Assembly: GCF_011250645.1 (NCBI RefSeq)
Contig: NZ_JAANNO010000003.1
Coordinates: forward strand, 424,360 to 488,359
Length of the DNA: 64,000 nt
Direction of reading: 5' to 3'
Source of the DNA: Motilibacter aurantiacus
GTDB taxonomy: Bacteria; Actinomycetota; Actinomycetes; Motilibacterales; Motilibacteraceae
Part shown: positions 34,491 through 42,875 of the stretch, piece by piece
How the letters are laid out: every line of letters starts with the position of its first letter
How positions within the stretch are numbered: position 1 is the stretch's first letter
Translations under genes and position numbers: made by a program
Notes under the pieces: model-generated
Seen by the model: only the letters and a program-made list of their open reading frames with translations
The model's database searches: none
What the model was told of the DNA's origin: nothing

Positions 34491-35558
34491 TCACGTCCAG
34501 TACAGGAATCGGGCGTCGGGCAGCCGGCTGTCCAGCGCCTCCTCGAACCACGTGCGCAGCTCGTTCATCACCGGTGCCGGGTAGACGTGCTTCACCGCTC
34601 CGAACTTGCCGCGCTTCTGCCGGCGAAGGTCCTCGTCCATCTCGAGCTTGGTCCGCGGGTACCACCCGAGCAGCACGTCCTTGCTCTTCGGGGTGAACCG
34701 GTGGGTGATGAGCTCGGCGGTCAGGTCGAGGCCGGGCACTCCGGCGGTGGCGGCCGCGACCGCGTCGAGCAGCGCGGCGTACTCCTCGCGCCAGCCCTCC
34801 ACCGGCATGATCGGCGCGATGGTGAGCCCCACCGGGTAGCCGGCGAGCGCCATCCGCCGCAGGGCGTCCAGCCGCTCGCCCATGCGCGCCGTCCCGCCCT
34901 CGAACCGCTCGACCGACGCCGCGTTGACGGAGAAGCGGACGCGCGTGCGCCCGTTGTGCGGCAGGCCGAGCAGGGGCTCGACGTCGGCGAACTTCGTGGT
35001 GAAGCGCAACTGCACCGGGCCGCCGAGGTCCGCGGTGCCGAAGCGGGTGATCGCGCTCGACAGGGAGCCCGTCAGGTGCTCGATCCCGAGCGGGTCGGTG
35101 TAGCAGGAGGCCTCGAAGGTCGTGCCCTCGTGGCCGCGCGCGTCGGTGCCGCTGGTGACGCCACCCGCGCCGACGTGCTGCGGGACGGCCCCGAGGATCT
35201 CGTCGAGGTTGGCGTAGGCCCGGGTGATCGGGGGGCCGCCGAGCGAGCCGGCGAGGTAGCAGTACTGGCAGTGGGCGGGGCACCCCTCGGCCAGGTCCAC
35301 CCGCCAGTCGGCGCTCGGGGGGATCGGCTGCAGCTTGCGCTTCGACGGCGGCGCCACGACGACGGCCAGGGTCGACTTGGCCAGCGCGTAGGTCGCCCGC
35401 TCGTCCGCGCCGCTGAGGCTGGGCAGCCGGTCGCTGCGCAGCAGCTGGACGTCCTCGACCCCGGCCGCCGTGCATCGCTCGACGATCTGCCGTCCGTGCG
35501 GCAGCTCGGCCGCCGACTTGGTCACCAGCACGCGCTTGGGCTGCCAGGAACGGGTCAC
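34491..35558 (-). CDS. SPL-family radical-SAM protein
   Basis: A 355-residue radical-SAM protein related to the one directly downstream. Its cluster motif is CPAHCQYCYLAG (C-x3-C-x2-C, about residues 96-103), followed by PPITRAYANLDEILG; FTTKFADVEPLLGL and RTRVRFSVNAASVERFE are the counterparts of the paralogue's motifs. GTG at 35558 begins VTRSWQPKRVLV, as the fold requires. DNA photoproduct repair is possible by family, but substrate residues cannot be judged without an alignment. The gene heads a two-gene unit; a GNAT gene lies upstream on the same strand, 113 nt away. Confidence 0.83.
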   Translation of the reverse strand: MTRSWQPKRVLVTKSAAELPHGRQIVERCTAAGVEDVQLLRSDRLPSLSGADERATYALAKSTLAVVVAPPSKRKLQPIPPSADWRVDLAEGCPAHCQYCYLAGSLGGPPITRAYANLDEILGAVPQHVGAGGVTSGTDARGHEGTTFEASCYTDPLGIEHLTGSLSSAITRFGTADLGGPVQLRFTTKFADVEPLLGLPHNGRTRVRFSVNAASVERFEGGTARMGERLDALRRMALAGYPVGLTIAPIMPVEGWREEYAALLDAVAAATAGVPGLDLTAELITHRFTPKSKDVLLGWYPRTKLEMDEDLRRQKRGKFGAVKHVYPAPVMNELRTWFEEALDSRLPDARFLYWT

Positions 35559-35671
35559 GCATGATTCAACAAGGGGGTGCGCCGGATACGTCCCGGCTGC
35601 CGGCGGAGGCCGGGTGACCGTAGCCACAGTCCGTGCGGGCTTGCTGTCGCCGAGCGGACTGGTGCGGCGGG

Positions 35672-36535
35672 TCAGAAGTACCAGCCGTTGGGGATCCAGG
35701 GGCCGGGCGGGCGCTCGATGCCGGAGACGAAGAGCGGCCCGGTCGGGGCGACCGTTAGCCGAGCCGCGAGCGCGACCCGGACGGCCCAGCCCTGCTGCGC
35801 GGTGAGGCAGGAGACGTGCGCCTTGCCCTCGATCCCGGCCAGCGCGCGCCACAGCAGGACGGAGGCGGTGCGCTCGTCCGTCGCGCCGAGCAGGTTGATC
35901 CTGCCGCTGCGCGAGACGACGTAGCCGGAGCCGTCCGTCCCGTCGACGACCTCCAGCCGGGCCCCCGTGCGGAGCAGGAACTCGACGTCCTCGGCCCGCG
36001 ACCCGCGCAGCCCGGCGTCCACCCGCTCGACGAGCGCCAGGTCGCCCTGGTCCCCCGGCCGCCCCGGCAGGCCCACCGGGATCGCGGCGCGGTCGACGGC
36101 CCCGCTCGCGGTGACGGCGGGGTGGATCTCGTGGCCGGCCAGGTAGTACCTGCGCAGCGCCCGCGGGTCCGTGGAGGCCATGATCATGCGCAGCTCGGCA
36201 CCCTCGGCGTACGCCAGCGCCTGCTCCAGCAGCCGGCGGCCGATCCCCTGGCCCTGGGCGCTCGGGTGCAGGAAGAGCATCGACAGGCCCCAGAACGGCC
36301 CGCGGCGGACGGCCTCGGCGATGCCCACGACCTGCCCGTCGCGCTCGGCGACCCATGCCCCGTCCGGGTCCCGCTCCACGAATCGCGCGCTGCCCTGCAG
36401 CATGAGGGACCGGATGTCGTCCGACGGCGGCTGGTAGTCGTCGCCCGGCAGCCGTGGCGCCGCCTGGTCGGCCGCGTCCACGACCGCGAACGCGGCCTCG
36501 GCGTCGTCGAGGGTCATCGGGCGCAGCTCGGCCAT
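35672..36535 (-). CDS. GNAT family N-acetyltransferase
   Basis: A 287-residue protein with an N-terminal GNAT domain: ELRPMTLDDAEAAFAVVDAAD, then FLHPSAQGQGIGRRLLEQAL, the acetyl-CoA pyrophosphate-binding motif (Q-x-x-G-x-G). The second half (about 150-287) resembles a degenerate second acetyltransferase domain (YVVSRSGRINLLGATDERTASVLLWRAL), giving a two-domain protein. Substrate unknown. ATG at 36535 fits the conserved beginning; the ribosome site is weak. Confidence 0.83.
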   Translation of the reverse strand: MAELRPMTLDDAEAAFAVVDAADQAAPRLPGDDYQPPSDDIRSLMLQGSARFVERDPDGAWVAERDGQVVGIAEAVRRGPFWGLSMLFLHPSAQGQGIGRRLLEQALAYAEGAELRMIMASTDPRALRRYYLAGHEIHPAVTASGAVDRAAIPVGLPGRPGDQGDLALVERVDAGLRGSRAEDVEFLLRTGARLEVVDGTDGSGYVVSRSGRINLLGATDERTASVLLWRALAGIEGKAHVSCLTAQQGWAVRVALAARLTVAPTGPLFVSGIERPPGPWIPNGWYF

Positions 36536-36660
36536 GTCGACATCCGTTCTCGCGTGCAGGAATCGCGAGCACCTTAGGCAGAGCGCGCCCGCACGCGCAC
36601 CGGCGTTTCCGCCCGGCTGCCTGCTGCCCGGCAACGGACGCAGCACGGACGCGCCACGGA

Positions 36661-36709
36661 CGCGAGAAACCGCCCCGGGAACCCGGCGAAGCCGGCCCGA
36701 GGCGGTTCT
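36661..36709 (-). terminator. Probable terminator of ssrA
   Basis: An inverted repeat: CGAGAAACCGCC at 36661-36672 and GGCGGTTCTCG at 36699-36709, with one unpaired base and an internal GC-rich stem. It lies 34 nt beyond the 3' end of the tmRNA on the minus strand. There is no U-tract. Confidence 0.55.
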
Positions 36710-36742
36710 CGTAGCGGCCGGCGCATGGGTCGGCCGGCAGGG

Positions 36743-37109
36743 TGGAGGTGGCGGGAATCGAACCCGCGTCCTTCGTCGTGGAACCAGGGCTTCTCCGGGT
36801 GCATCTCATGAGGCGAGTTTCTCGGCCCCGACCGCTCCATGAGCAGACCTGTCGACGGGCCCAGTCACTGTTTGATGTCCCGCCGCACCCCGTGACCGAG
36901 TGCGACGGTGAAGCCCCCTAGCTGATGCAAGCGACCGGAGCGGGAGCACCCCCGGGCTTGCAGTCGCTCTACGCTACGTCAGGCAGCGAGAGCAACGGTG
37001 CGCTGAGAATTGGCACCTATTGGTTCCTGGGCATGGTTAACGAGATCATCCCAGGATCCTCGACCCGCTTCCCCTGGCTCGACATCCGAAGTCGAGACCA
37101 ATCACCCCC
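36743..37109 (-). ncRNA. ssrA: Transfer-messenger RNA (tmRNA)
   Basis: The minus strand begins GGGGGTGATTGGTCTCGAC, the standard tmRNA 5' end, and finishes with GGGTTCGATTCCCGCCACC followed by TCCA, the T-arm and acceptor. The first seven and the last seven acceptor bases pair (with one G-U). The tag frame reads GCC AAT TCT CAG CGC ACC GTT GCT CTC GCT GCC TGA near 37014-36980, giving ANSQRTVALAA, a degradation tag with the usual hydrophobic ALAA end. The 3' CCA is not encoded (CCC follows the discriminator), so it must be added. Its partner smpB is at 43837-44319. Confidence 0.95.
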
Positions 37110-37129
37110 TGTGCAATTTTCAAGGCACC

Positions 37130-37149
37130 GCCCGGGGCGAGCCCCGGGC
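37130..37149. other. GC-rich hairpin in the ssrA leader region
   Basis: Nine-base perfect inverted repeat (GCCCGGGGC and its complement, 2-nt spacer) between the candidate ssrA promoter and the mature 5' end. It may be the terminator of the trypsin-like gene that ends at 37224 on the same strand, or part of the tmRNA precursor removed by RNase P. Confidence 0.45.
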
Positions 37150-37165
37150 ATGTGGTGCAACACCC

Positions 37166-37196
37166 AGTCTAGCCGTCTGCTTCCCGCTGTCGCCAA
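37166..37196 (-). promoter_or_regulatory. Candidate ssrA promoter
   Basis: On the minus strand TTGGCG (37196-37191) and TAGACT (37171-37166) resemble the -35 and -10 elements of the housekeeping sigma factor, separated by 19 nt, which is slightly long. Transcription would start near 37158, about 50 nt before the mature tmRNA. Confidence 0.4.
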
Positions 37197-37223
37197 CGAG
37201 TACGCGCGCCCGCGGTCGTCGGC

Positions 37224-38366
37224 TCAGGCCGGGCGCGCCGCCGCCGGCGGCACCGACACCCGTGCGACCCGGGTGGCCGCCCCCGCCTGCGACGTCGCCC
37301 GGACCACGCAGCGCAGCGTGGCCCCCGCGTCCTGCGGCACCACCTGGTGGGAGGCTCCGGCCTCGAGCCGGGCCTGCCCGCGGAACCAGGTGGCGGTGAC
37401 GCGCGTGGCGTTGGCCGTCCAGACCCCCGGGTCGCACGTGACCGTGCCGCCCACGACCGCGTCGCCGCGCACGGTGGGCTTCGTGGTGGGGACGGGAAGG
37501 GCGCGGTTCGCGGTCCGCGCCTGCCGAGGCAGCGCGCTCGACGCCGTCGAGAGCCAGTGGGCGTAGTCGCCGACGCTGGTGAAGACGGTCGGCAGGTCCT
37601 GGTCGCAGCCCTCCGCCCCGAAGGACGTGACGCCGACGAGGTAGCGCGTGCCCCCCTGCCCCACCACGAGGGGGCCGCCGCTGTCGCCGTTGCAGCCCCC
37701 GGCGTACCTGCCGGACGGCAGCGGGCGACCGGCGGCGATCATCGAGCGCTCGTCGAAGGCCCGGCCGAAGGCGTCGACGACCGTGTCGGGGGCGGTGCGC
37801 AGGGTCGCCGACCGTAGCCGACCGAGGCGCTCGCGCTCGTCCAGCCCCCAGCCGTACAGCCCGAGCGAGGGCTGGCGCCCCGCCTTGACGCTGCGGGCGA
37901 GGGAGGCCGTGCCGGCGGTGGCGTACGACGGAAGGGCCAGCGGCAGCAGCGGGCGCAGCACGGCGATGTCGTAGCGGAAGCGCTCGGAACGGTAGCGGGG
38001 GTGGTCGGTGACCGCCTCGACCGGCACGCGCTTGCCCGCGCCGAGCCGCCCCGCCCCGACCTCCACGTAGAAGAAGCCCTTCTGCTGCACGCAGTGGGCC
38101 GCGGTCACGACGACCTGCGGGGCGACCGCCGTCGCGGTGCAGAGGAACCGGACCGGGCCGGTCGAGCGGGCGCCGCGCCACAGGCTGAGCGCCCACGGCG
38201 CCGTCTTGACCGGGGAGCGGACCGTTGTGCCGTAGGTCACCGCGGAGGCGGGTGCGGCCGGCCCCACCGCCGGCAGCGCCACCGCGGGCAGCGCGGCCAG
38301 CGGCGCCAGCAGGAGCGCCAGCGTCCGGCGCCCGGCGCGCCGAGGACGAGAACTACGCGAAAGCAC
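37224..38366 (-). CDS. Secreted trypsin-like serine protease
   Basis: A 380-residue S1 protease. A signal peptide (LALLLAPLAALPAVALPAVG) ends in PASA near residue 42. Catalytic residues are H91 in VTAAHC, D133 in RYDIAVL and S229 in CNGDSGGPLVV; a pair of cysteines flanks the serine. The last about 90 residues are a separate Ig-like domain (TVRGDAVVGGTVTCDPGVWT), common in actinobacterial exported proteins. GTG at 38366 is chosen for its ribosome site GGGAGG, 5 nt upstream. It is divergent from a secreted metalloprotease gene. Confidence 0.9.
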   Translation of the reverse strand: MLSRSSRPRRAGRRTLALLLAPLAALPAVALPAVGPAAPASAVTYGTTVRSPVKTAPWALSLWRGARSTGPVRFLCTATAVAPQVVVTAAHCVQQKGFFYVEVGAGRLGAGKRVPVEAVTDHPRYRSERFRYDIAVLRPLLPLALPSYATAGTASLARSVKAGRQPSLGLYGWGLDERERLGRLRSATLRTAPDTVVDAFGRAFDERSMIAAGRPLPSGRYAGGCNGDSGGPLVVGQGGTRYLVGVTSFGAEGCDQDLPTVFTSVGDYAHWLSTASSALPRQARTANRALPVPTTKPTVRGDAVVGGTVTCDPGVWTANATRVTATWFRGQARLEAGASHQVVPQDAGATLRCVVRATSQAGAATRVARVSVPPAAARPA

Positions 38367-38595
38367 TCCGACCTCCCATCGGGCCCACACCGGGACTGAA
38401 CGCCCGGCCGTCGCGGGCCGTGCCCGCCGGCCCCCGTCCCACTGATGCCCAGCCGCCGGGTTGCTAGGCCGCCCGGGTGATTGCCCAGGTGCACATCACC
38501 GGGACGGCGGATACACGCGCGCCGAGCGACCCCCGATGCCCTCATCACGACGGTGCCTCTCCCCCGCACCTCCGCCGACCGTGAAAGGGCTTCCC

Positions 38596-40437
38596 GTGAC
38601 TGCCACCCGCCGCGCCGCCTCCGCCGCCGTCACCGCGGCCGCCGGAGTCCTGGCCCTGGCGGCCGGGGTCACGGGGCTGACCTCCAGCTTCGGCTCCACG
38701 GCCTCCGCCGACTCCTCCCTCGCGGCGCTCAAGGCGCGCACGGAGGCGGCGGTCAGCGTGAACGCCCACGGCCTGAACGCCGAGGGCTACGAGGGCGACG
38801 AGGCCCCCGAGGGCATCGACGTCGATGACGAGGTCCCGACCGAGACGCTGGTCCAGCGGGCGGCCGCCGTGGCCGCGAACGACAGCGTGAGCTCGGGCCG
38901 CGCCGGCATCGGCTGCTCCGACGACGGCCGGTCCGGCAACCGCGTGCAGGTCATGTACGTCGTCGCCGCCGACCGCCCGGACCGGTTCTCCCAGGTCTCC
39001 GGCCTGCTCCGCTCGTACTCCTCCGAGGTCGACTCGGTCATGCTGGCGAGCGCCATGGAGAACGGCGGCCGCCGGCAGGTCCGCTGGGTGCACGACACCT
39101 CGTGCGAGCTCGTGCTCGAGCACGTCGTCGTCGGCGCCAAGGACGACGACAGCTTCCCGGCCCTGACGAGCGCGCTCAAGGCGATGGGCCACAACCGCCC
39201 GGACCGCAAGTACCTGCTCTACACCGACGCCGCCGTCCTCTGCGGTGTGGCGAACGTCTACGCCGACAACACCCCGCTGTCGAGCAACGCCAACAACGGC
39301 CGCTTCCCGCAGTACGCCCGGGTCGACGCCCCCTGCTGGGCTGCCAGCGACCACAGCGTCGAGGCGCACGAGCTGACCCACACGCTCGGCGCCGTGCTCT
39401 CCTTCGCCCCGCACAAGTCCGCGGCCGGGCACTGCACCGACGAGTCGGACGTCATGTGCTACCCGGACGGCGACGGCGTGCGGATGACGCAGTCGTGCCC
39501 GACGACGCACGAGAAGCTGCTCGACTGCAACGGCGACGACTACTTCAACGTGAACCCGAAGCCGGGTTCAGCTCTCGCGCAGAACTGGAACGCCGCCAAC
39601 AGCTCGTTCCTCTACGACCCGCCGGCGCCGGCGCTGGTCAGCGGCACGTACGACGGCACGACCGTCAGCGTGAAGCCGCAGGTCCTGTCCGGCCAGGGCT
39701 GGTCGATCTCGTGGGCCGGCAGCGGCTGCCAGGTGTCCTCCGCCCGGACGGTCTCCACGTCCCCGAAGGCCGCCAGCGTCGGCGCCGCCTGCAGGCAGGG
39801 CGGCACCGTGCGGGCCACGCTGCGCCAGGAGGACGGCCGTACCGCGCAGCTCGTCGTGACCGCCGGGGCGACGTCGGCGGCGCCGGCCACGCCCGCGCCG
39901 GGCACCGCCCCTGCGCCGGCCACCACGGCCACGCTGTCGGCCAACGCCCGGGAGGCCAGCATCGTGGCCGGTAAGCAGGCCGTGGTCCAGGGCACGCTCG
40001 CGTCCGGCCAGGCCGGCGTCCCGGGCCTGCGCGTCGACCTGCAGCGCCGCACCGGCTCCGCGTGGGGCCGGGTGGCCACCGCGTACACCAGCAGTCTCGG
40101 CACGGTGTCCTTCTCCCAGCTGCCCAGGGCGACCACGACCTACCGGCTCGTCTTCGCCGGCGGCAGCGGGCTCGACGCCCTGTCCAGCTCGGCCGTGACG
40201 GTCCGGGTCGCGCCCAAGGTCACGGTCCAGGCGAAGGGGCTGCGGGTCAGCGGCACGGTCAGCCCGGCCAAGCGCGGCACGGTCGTCTCGCTGGTCAAGG
40301 CGAGCAAGAGGGTCGCGACCAGCCGCACCGACGCGAAGGGGCGCTTCCTGCTCAAGGCCCCGAAGGCCGGCACCGGCTACACCGTCGTCGTCCCCGGCAG
40401 CACGGTCGTCCTGCGCAACGCCCTCTCCGCCCGCTGA
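38596..40437 (+). CDS. Secreted zinc metalloprotease-like protein
   Basis: A 613-residue exported protein. The signal peptide (AAVTAAAGVLALAAGVTGL) is followed by about 60 variable residues and a catalytic-type region with HELTHTLGAV (about 258-267), then PHKS, GHCTDESDVMCY with further histidine and cysteines. The HExxHxxG core is that of a zinc-dependent metzincin-like protease. The C-terminal 200 residues are Thr/Ala/Pro-rich linker (PATPAPGTAPAPATT) and two beta-rich domains with bacterial Ig-like repeats. GTG at 38596 is preceded by AAAGGG. Substrate unknown; it lies between two other secreted proteases. Confidence 0.8.
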   Translation: MTATRRAASAAVTAAAGVLALAAGVTGLTSSFGSTASADSSLAALKARTEAAVSVNAHGLNAEGYEGDEAPEGIDVDDEVPTETLVQRAAAVAANDSVSSGRAGIGCSDDGRSGNRVQVMYVVAADRPDRFSQVSGLLRSYSSEVDSVMLASAMENGGRRQVRWVHDTSCELVLEHVVVGAKDDDSFPALTSALKAMGHNRPDRKYLLYTDAAVLCGVANVYADNTPLSSNANNGRFPQYARVDAPCWAASDHSVEAHELTHTLGAVLSFAPHKSAAGHCTDESDVMCYPDGDGVRMTQSCPTTHEKLLDCNGDDYFNVNPKPGSALAQNWNAANSSFLYDPPAPALVSGTYDGTTVSVKPQVLSGQGWSISWAGSGCQVSSARTVSTSPKAASVGAACRQGGTVRATLRQEDGRTAQLVVTAGATSAAPATPAPGTAPAPATTATLSANAREASIVAGKQAVVQGTLASGQAGVPGLRVDLQRRTGSAWGRVATAYTSSLGTVSFSQLPRATTTYRLVFAGGSGLDALSSSAVTVRVAPKVTVQAKGLRVSGTVSPAKRGTVVSLVKASKRVATSRTDAKGRFLLKAPKAGTGYTVVVPGSTVVLRNALSAR

Positions 40438-40467
40438 GCGCGGACGGAGCGGGCGCGCGCTGGGGCG

Positions 40468-42747
40468 TCAGCCGCCCGGCTGCAGCACCCCGTTGACCCG
40501 CAGCTCGTACGGCGCATAAGCCGTCACCTGCTCGGTCGGCTCGTCGTAGGTCACGATCGCGGCGATGGTGTCGACCGACGGGCCGAACAGGGAGCGGGCC
40601 TTCCCGCCCCGCAGCGTGCCGTCGAGCTCGTCGTCGAGCCCGACCTCCACCAGGTCGACCTTGCTCCCGTCCGAGGCGTAGCCGATCACCTGAACCGTGA
40701 ATCCTGAGACCGCAACGGGCACGAGCTCGGTCTGCGAGGACCAGCCCGCAGTGGTCGACCCGTCGCTGACGAGCGTCCCGCCCACGGAGACGTCGTCGAC
40801 CCACCAGCCCTCGCCGTTGGTGTTGGCGTCGGAGATGTAGCGGAACGACAGCAGCACGGTCTGCCCGGCGTACGCCGACAGGTCGAACGTCTCGGTCGTC
40901 CAGCCGCCCTCGCCGTTGAAGCCCGGGAGGCTCTCACGCAGCCTGCTGTCCGCCGCGGGGTCCAGCTCGTCCACCGTGTCGGCGTTGCCGAGGCTGGCCC
41001 AGGTCCGCGCGCCGTCCGTCGAGACCTGCACGAAGCCGGAGTCGTAGCCGGGCTCGGTGCTCCACGTGGTCGAGAAGCTCAACGTCGGGCTGCCGGCCGG
41101 GACCGCCACCGACCGGATGATCGCCGCGTCCAGGTTGTTGCCGTTGCCGCTCCACAGCGCCGGGTCGCCCGGTCGCTCCGGCGGGTCGGCGTCCACCGTC
41201 CACCGCACGGGCACCGGGTCGAGCGTGGTGCCGCCGTCGAAGTCGATCGACTGCACGTCCGATGCACGCAGGTGGGCACCCGTCGCGTCCCGCAGCCGCA
41301 CGTAGTCGGCGCCGTTGGGCGGCGCCCCTGGGGTGTCGTAGGCGTCGTTCTCGTCCCAGTTGACGGTGGAGTCCAGCGACGGGGCCGAATAGCGGCGCTT
41401 CAGCGAGGCGTACGCCGTGGGCGAGCGGTCGAGCACGCCGTCCAGCGCGTTGAGGGCTGCCCACTCGTGCACGAGGTCGGCGGGGGTGGCAGCCCGACCC
41501 TCGGCCGCCAGCATGCTCTGCAGGCTCGCGAAGCCGTTGTCCTCGTCATTGTGCAACCGGCTGATCGCGTCCACGCCGTAGCGGTCGTGCACCATCTGGA
41601 AGAAGGAGAACGCGGCGCCGTAGTCGGCGAGCGTCTCGTCCTCGCCCTGGTCGCCCCAGAGCGTCAAGCTGTTCTCCGGGCCGCACTCGGCTCTGGGGTT
41701 GGGGTTGGCCGGGGTCGCCGTGCCGAGCCGGCCGAGGAAGCACTGGGTGTGGTTCTCCAGGGCGATGTCGGTGACCGGGACCTCCGGCCGGAAGTAGCCG
41801 GTCAGCCAGCCGGCGACGTCCGAGAGCCCCTCGTTGACCCAGCTGGCCTCGTCGGGGTCGGTGTAGCCCATGAGCAGGTGCTGGTACTCATGGGCGAAGA
41901 CGCCTTCGTACAGGTTCGGCCGGGCCGGTGCGCTCGCGCAGTTGTCTCCCGGCACCGGCTCGTTGGGCGGGTTGGGCCCGGTGCGGTGCGCCCAGTCGAA
42001 GGCGTCGATCGTCATGACGTTGCGGTCGGTGAGCGCGTTGATCGCCGGGGAGAAGAAGCCGGCGATCTGCGTGAGCGCGCGGCTGTTGTCGACGTCGTAG
42101 AAGTGCTCGTCACGCACGTTGTCGATGAGCGTGACGATGTTGTCGCCGCCGCCGCTGGTGTCGCCGATCGCGCTGGCGGAGCCGTCGCGCTCCTGCGGGA
42201 CGCTGAAGACCTCGGACTCGAGCGGGTAGATCGTGTTGTCGAACTGGTCGATGAGGTAGTCGACCTGCTCCTGCCCGATCTCGGTGCGGTTGTTGCGGCA
42301 GTCGCCCGGCAGGAACTGCGTGCCCGTGGAGGGGTCGGTGGCCGGCTGCGTCCCCATGGCGACCCACACCTCGATGTGCTCGCCGACCCCGCGCAGCTCG
42401 AACTGCTTGAGGTAGTAGCTCCCCTTGTAGTCGTCGAGGGCGACCCAGCTGCGGACCGTGCCGAGCGGGGTGTCGTCCGCGGCGGCCGCGCGGCGCTGGG
42501 CCCGCAGCCCTGCGCCGGCTGCCGCCAGGCCGGACGCGCTGTCGGCGATCCTGCGCCCCGCCGCGTCGTAGACCGGCAGCTTGGCGCTGGGCGACACCTC
42601 CCGGACGTCGGTCCCGGCCGGTACGTCGACGGCGGCGGCGGGAGCGGCTGCCGACGGCGACGCCGCCGGCAGCCCGAGGACGGCGGCCGCCGCCACGCCC
42701 CCGAGGCAGACGGTGGCCCGGGACGTCCGGGCTCTGGACACGCGCAT
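40468..42747 (-). CDS. Secreted M6-like (immune inhibitor A type) metalloprotease
   Basis: A 759-residue exported protein. The signal peptide ends near AAAPAAA (about residue 39). The zinc motif is HEYQH (286-290) with a downstream glutamate in WVNEGLSD (E306), a gluzincin arrangement. A beta-sandwich jelly-roll typical of immune inhibitor A proteases lies at about 590-680 (ETFDLSAYAGQTVLLSFRY, GWWVDDVSVGG). Members degrade host or environmental proteins. The gene converges with the metalloprotease gene at 38596 (30 bp between stops). Confidence 0.85.
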   Translation of the reverse strand: MRVSRARTSRATVCLGGVAAAAVLGLPAASPSAAAPAAAVDVPAGTDVREVSPSAKLPVYDAAGRRIADSASGLAAAGAGLRAQRRAAAADDTPLGTVRSWVALDDYKGSYYLKQFELRGVGEHIEVWVAMGTQPATDPSTGTQFLPGDCRNNRTEIGQEQVDYLIDQFDNTIYPLESEVFSVPQERDGSASAIGDTSGGGDNIVTLIDNVRDEHFYDVDNSRALTQIAGFFSPAINALTDRNVMTIDAFDWAHRTGPNPPNEPVPGDNCASAPARPNLYEGVFAHEYQHLLMGYTDPDEASWVNEGLSDVAGWLTGYFRPEVPVTDIALENHTQCFLGRLGTATPANPNPRAECGPENSLTLWGDQGEDETLADYGAAFSFFQMVHDRYGVDAISRLHNDEDNGFASLQSMLAAEGRAATPADLVHEWAALNALDGVLDRSPTAYASLKRRYSAPSLDSTVNWDENDAYDTPGAPPNGADYVRLRDATGAHLRASDVQSIDFDGGTTLDPVPVRWTVDADPPERPGDPALWSGNGNNLDAAIIRSVAVPAGSPTLSFSTTWSTEPGYDSGFVQVSTDGARTWASLGNADTVDELDPAADSRLRESLPGFNGEGGWTTETFDLSAYAGQTVLLSFRYISDANTNGEGWWVDDVSVGGTLVSDGSTTAGWSSQTELVPVAVSGFTVQVIGYASDGSKVDLVEVGLDDELDGTLRGGKARSLFGPSVDTIAAIVTYDEPTEQVTAYAPYELRVNGVLQPGG

Positions 42748-42875
42748 GCGACCCCCGCGAGGGACCCGTGCGCCGCGGAAGGGGCCGGCGGCCCGGCGGA
42801 CACGATGCGCAAGTGCCTACCGTGTGGGGCGAATTCTGACAAGACGGGCCGTCACGGAGAGAGCCTCGGTCGTTG

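Noticed and set aside
36925..37566. Plus-strand open frame over the tmRNA and the end of the trypsin-like gene
   Set aside because: It covers the structured RNA on the other strand and has no ribosome site or recognisable product.
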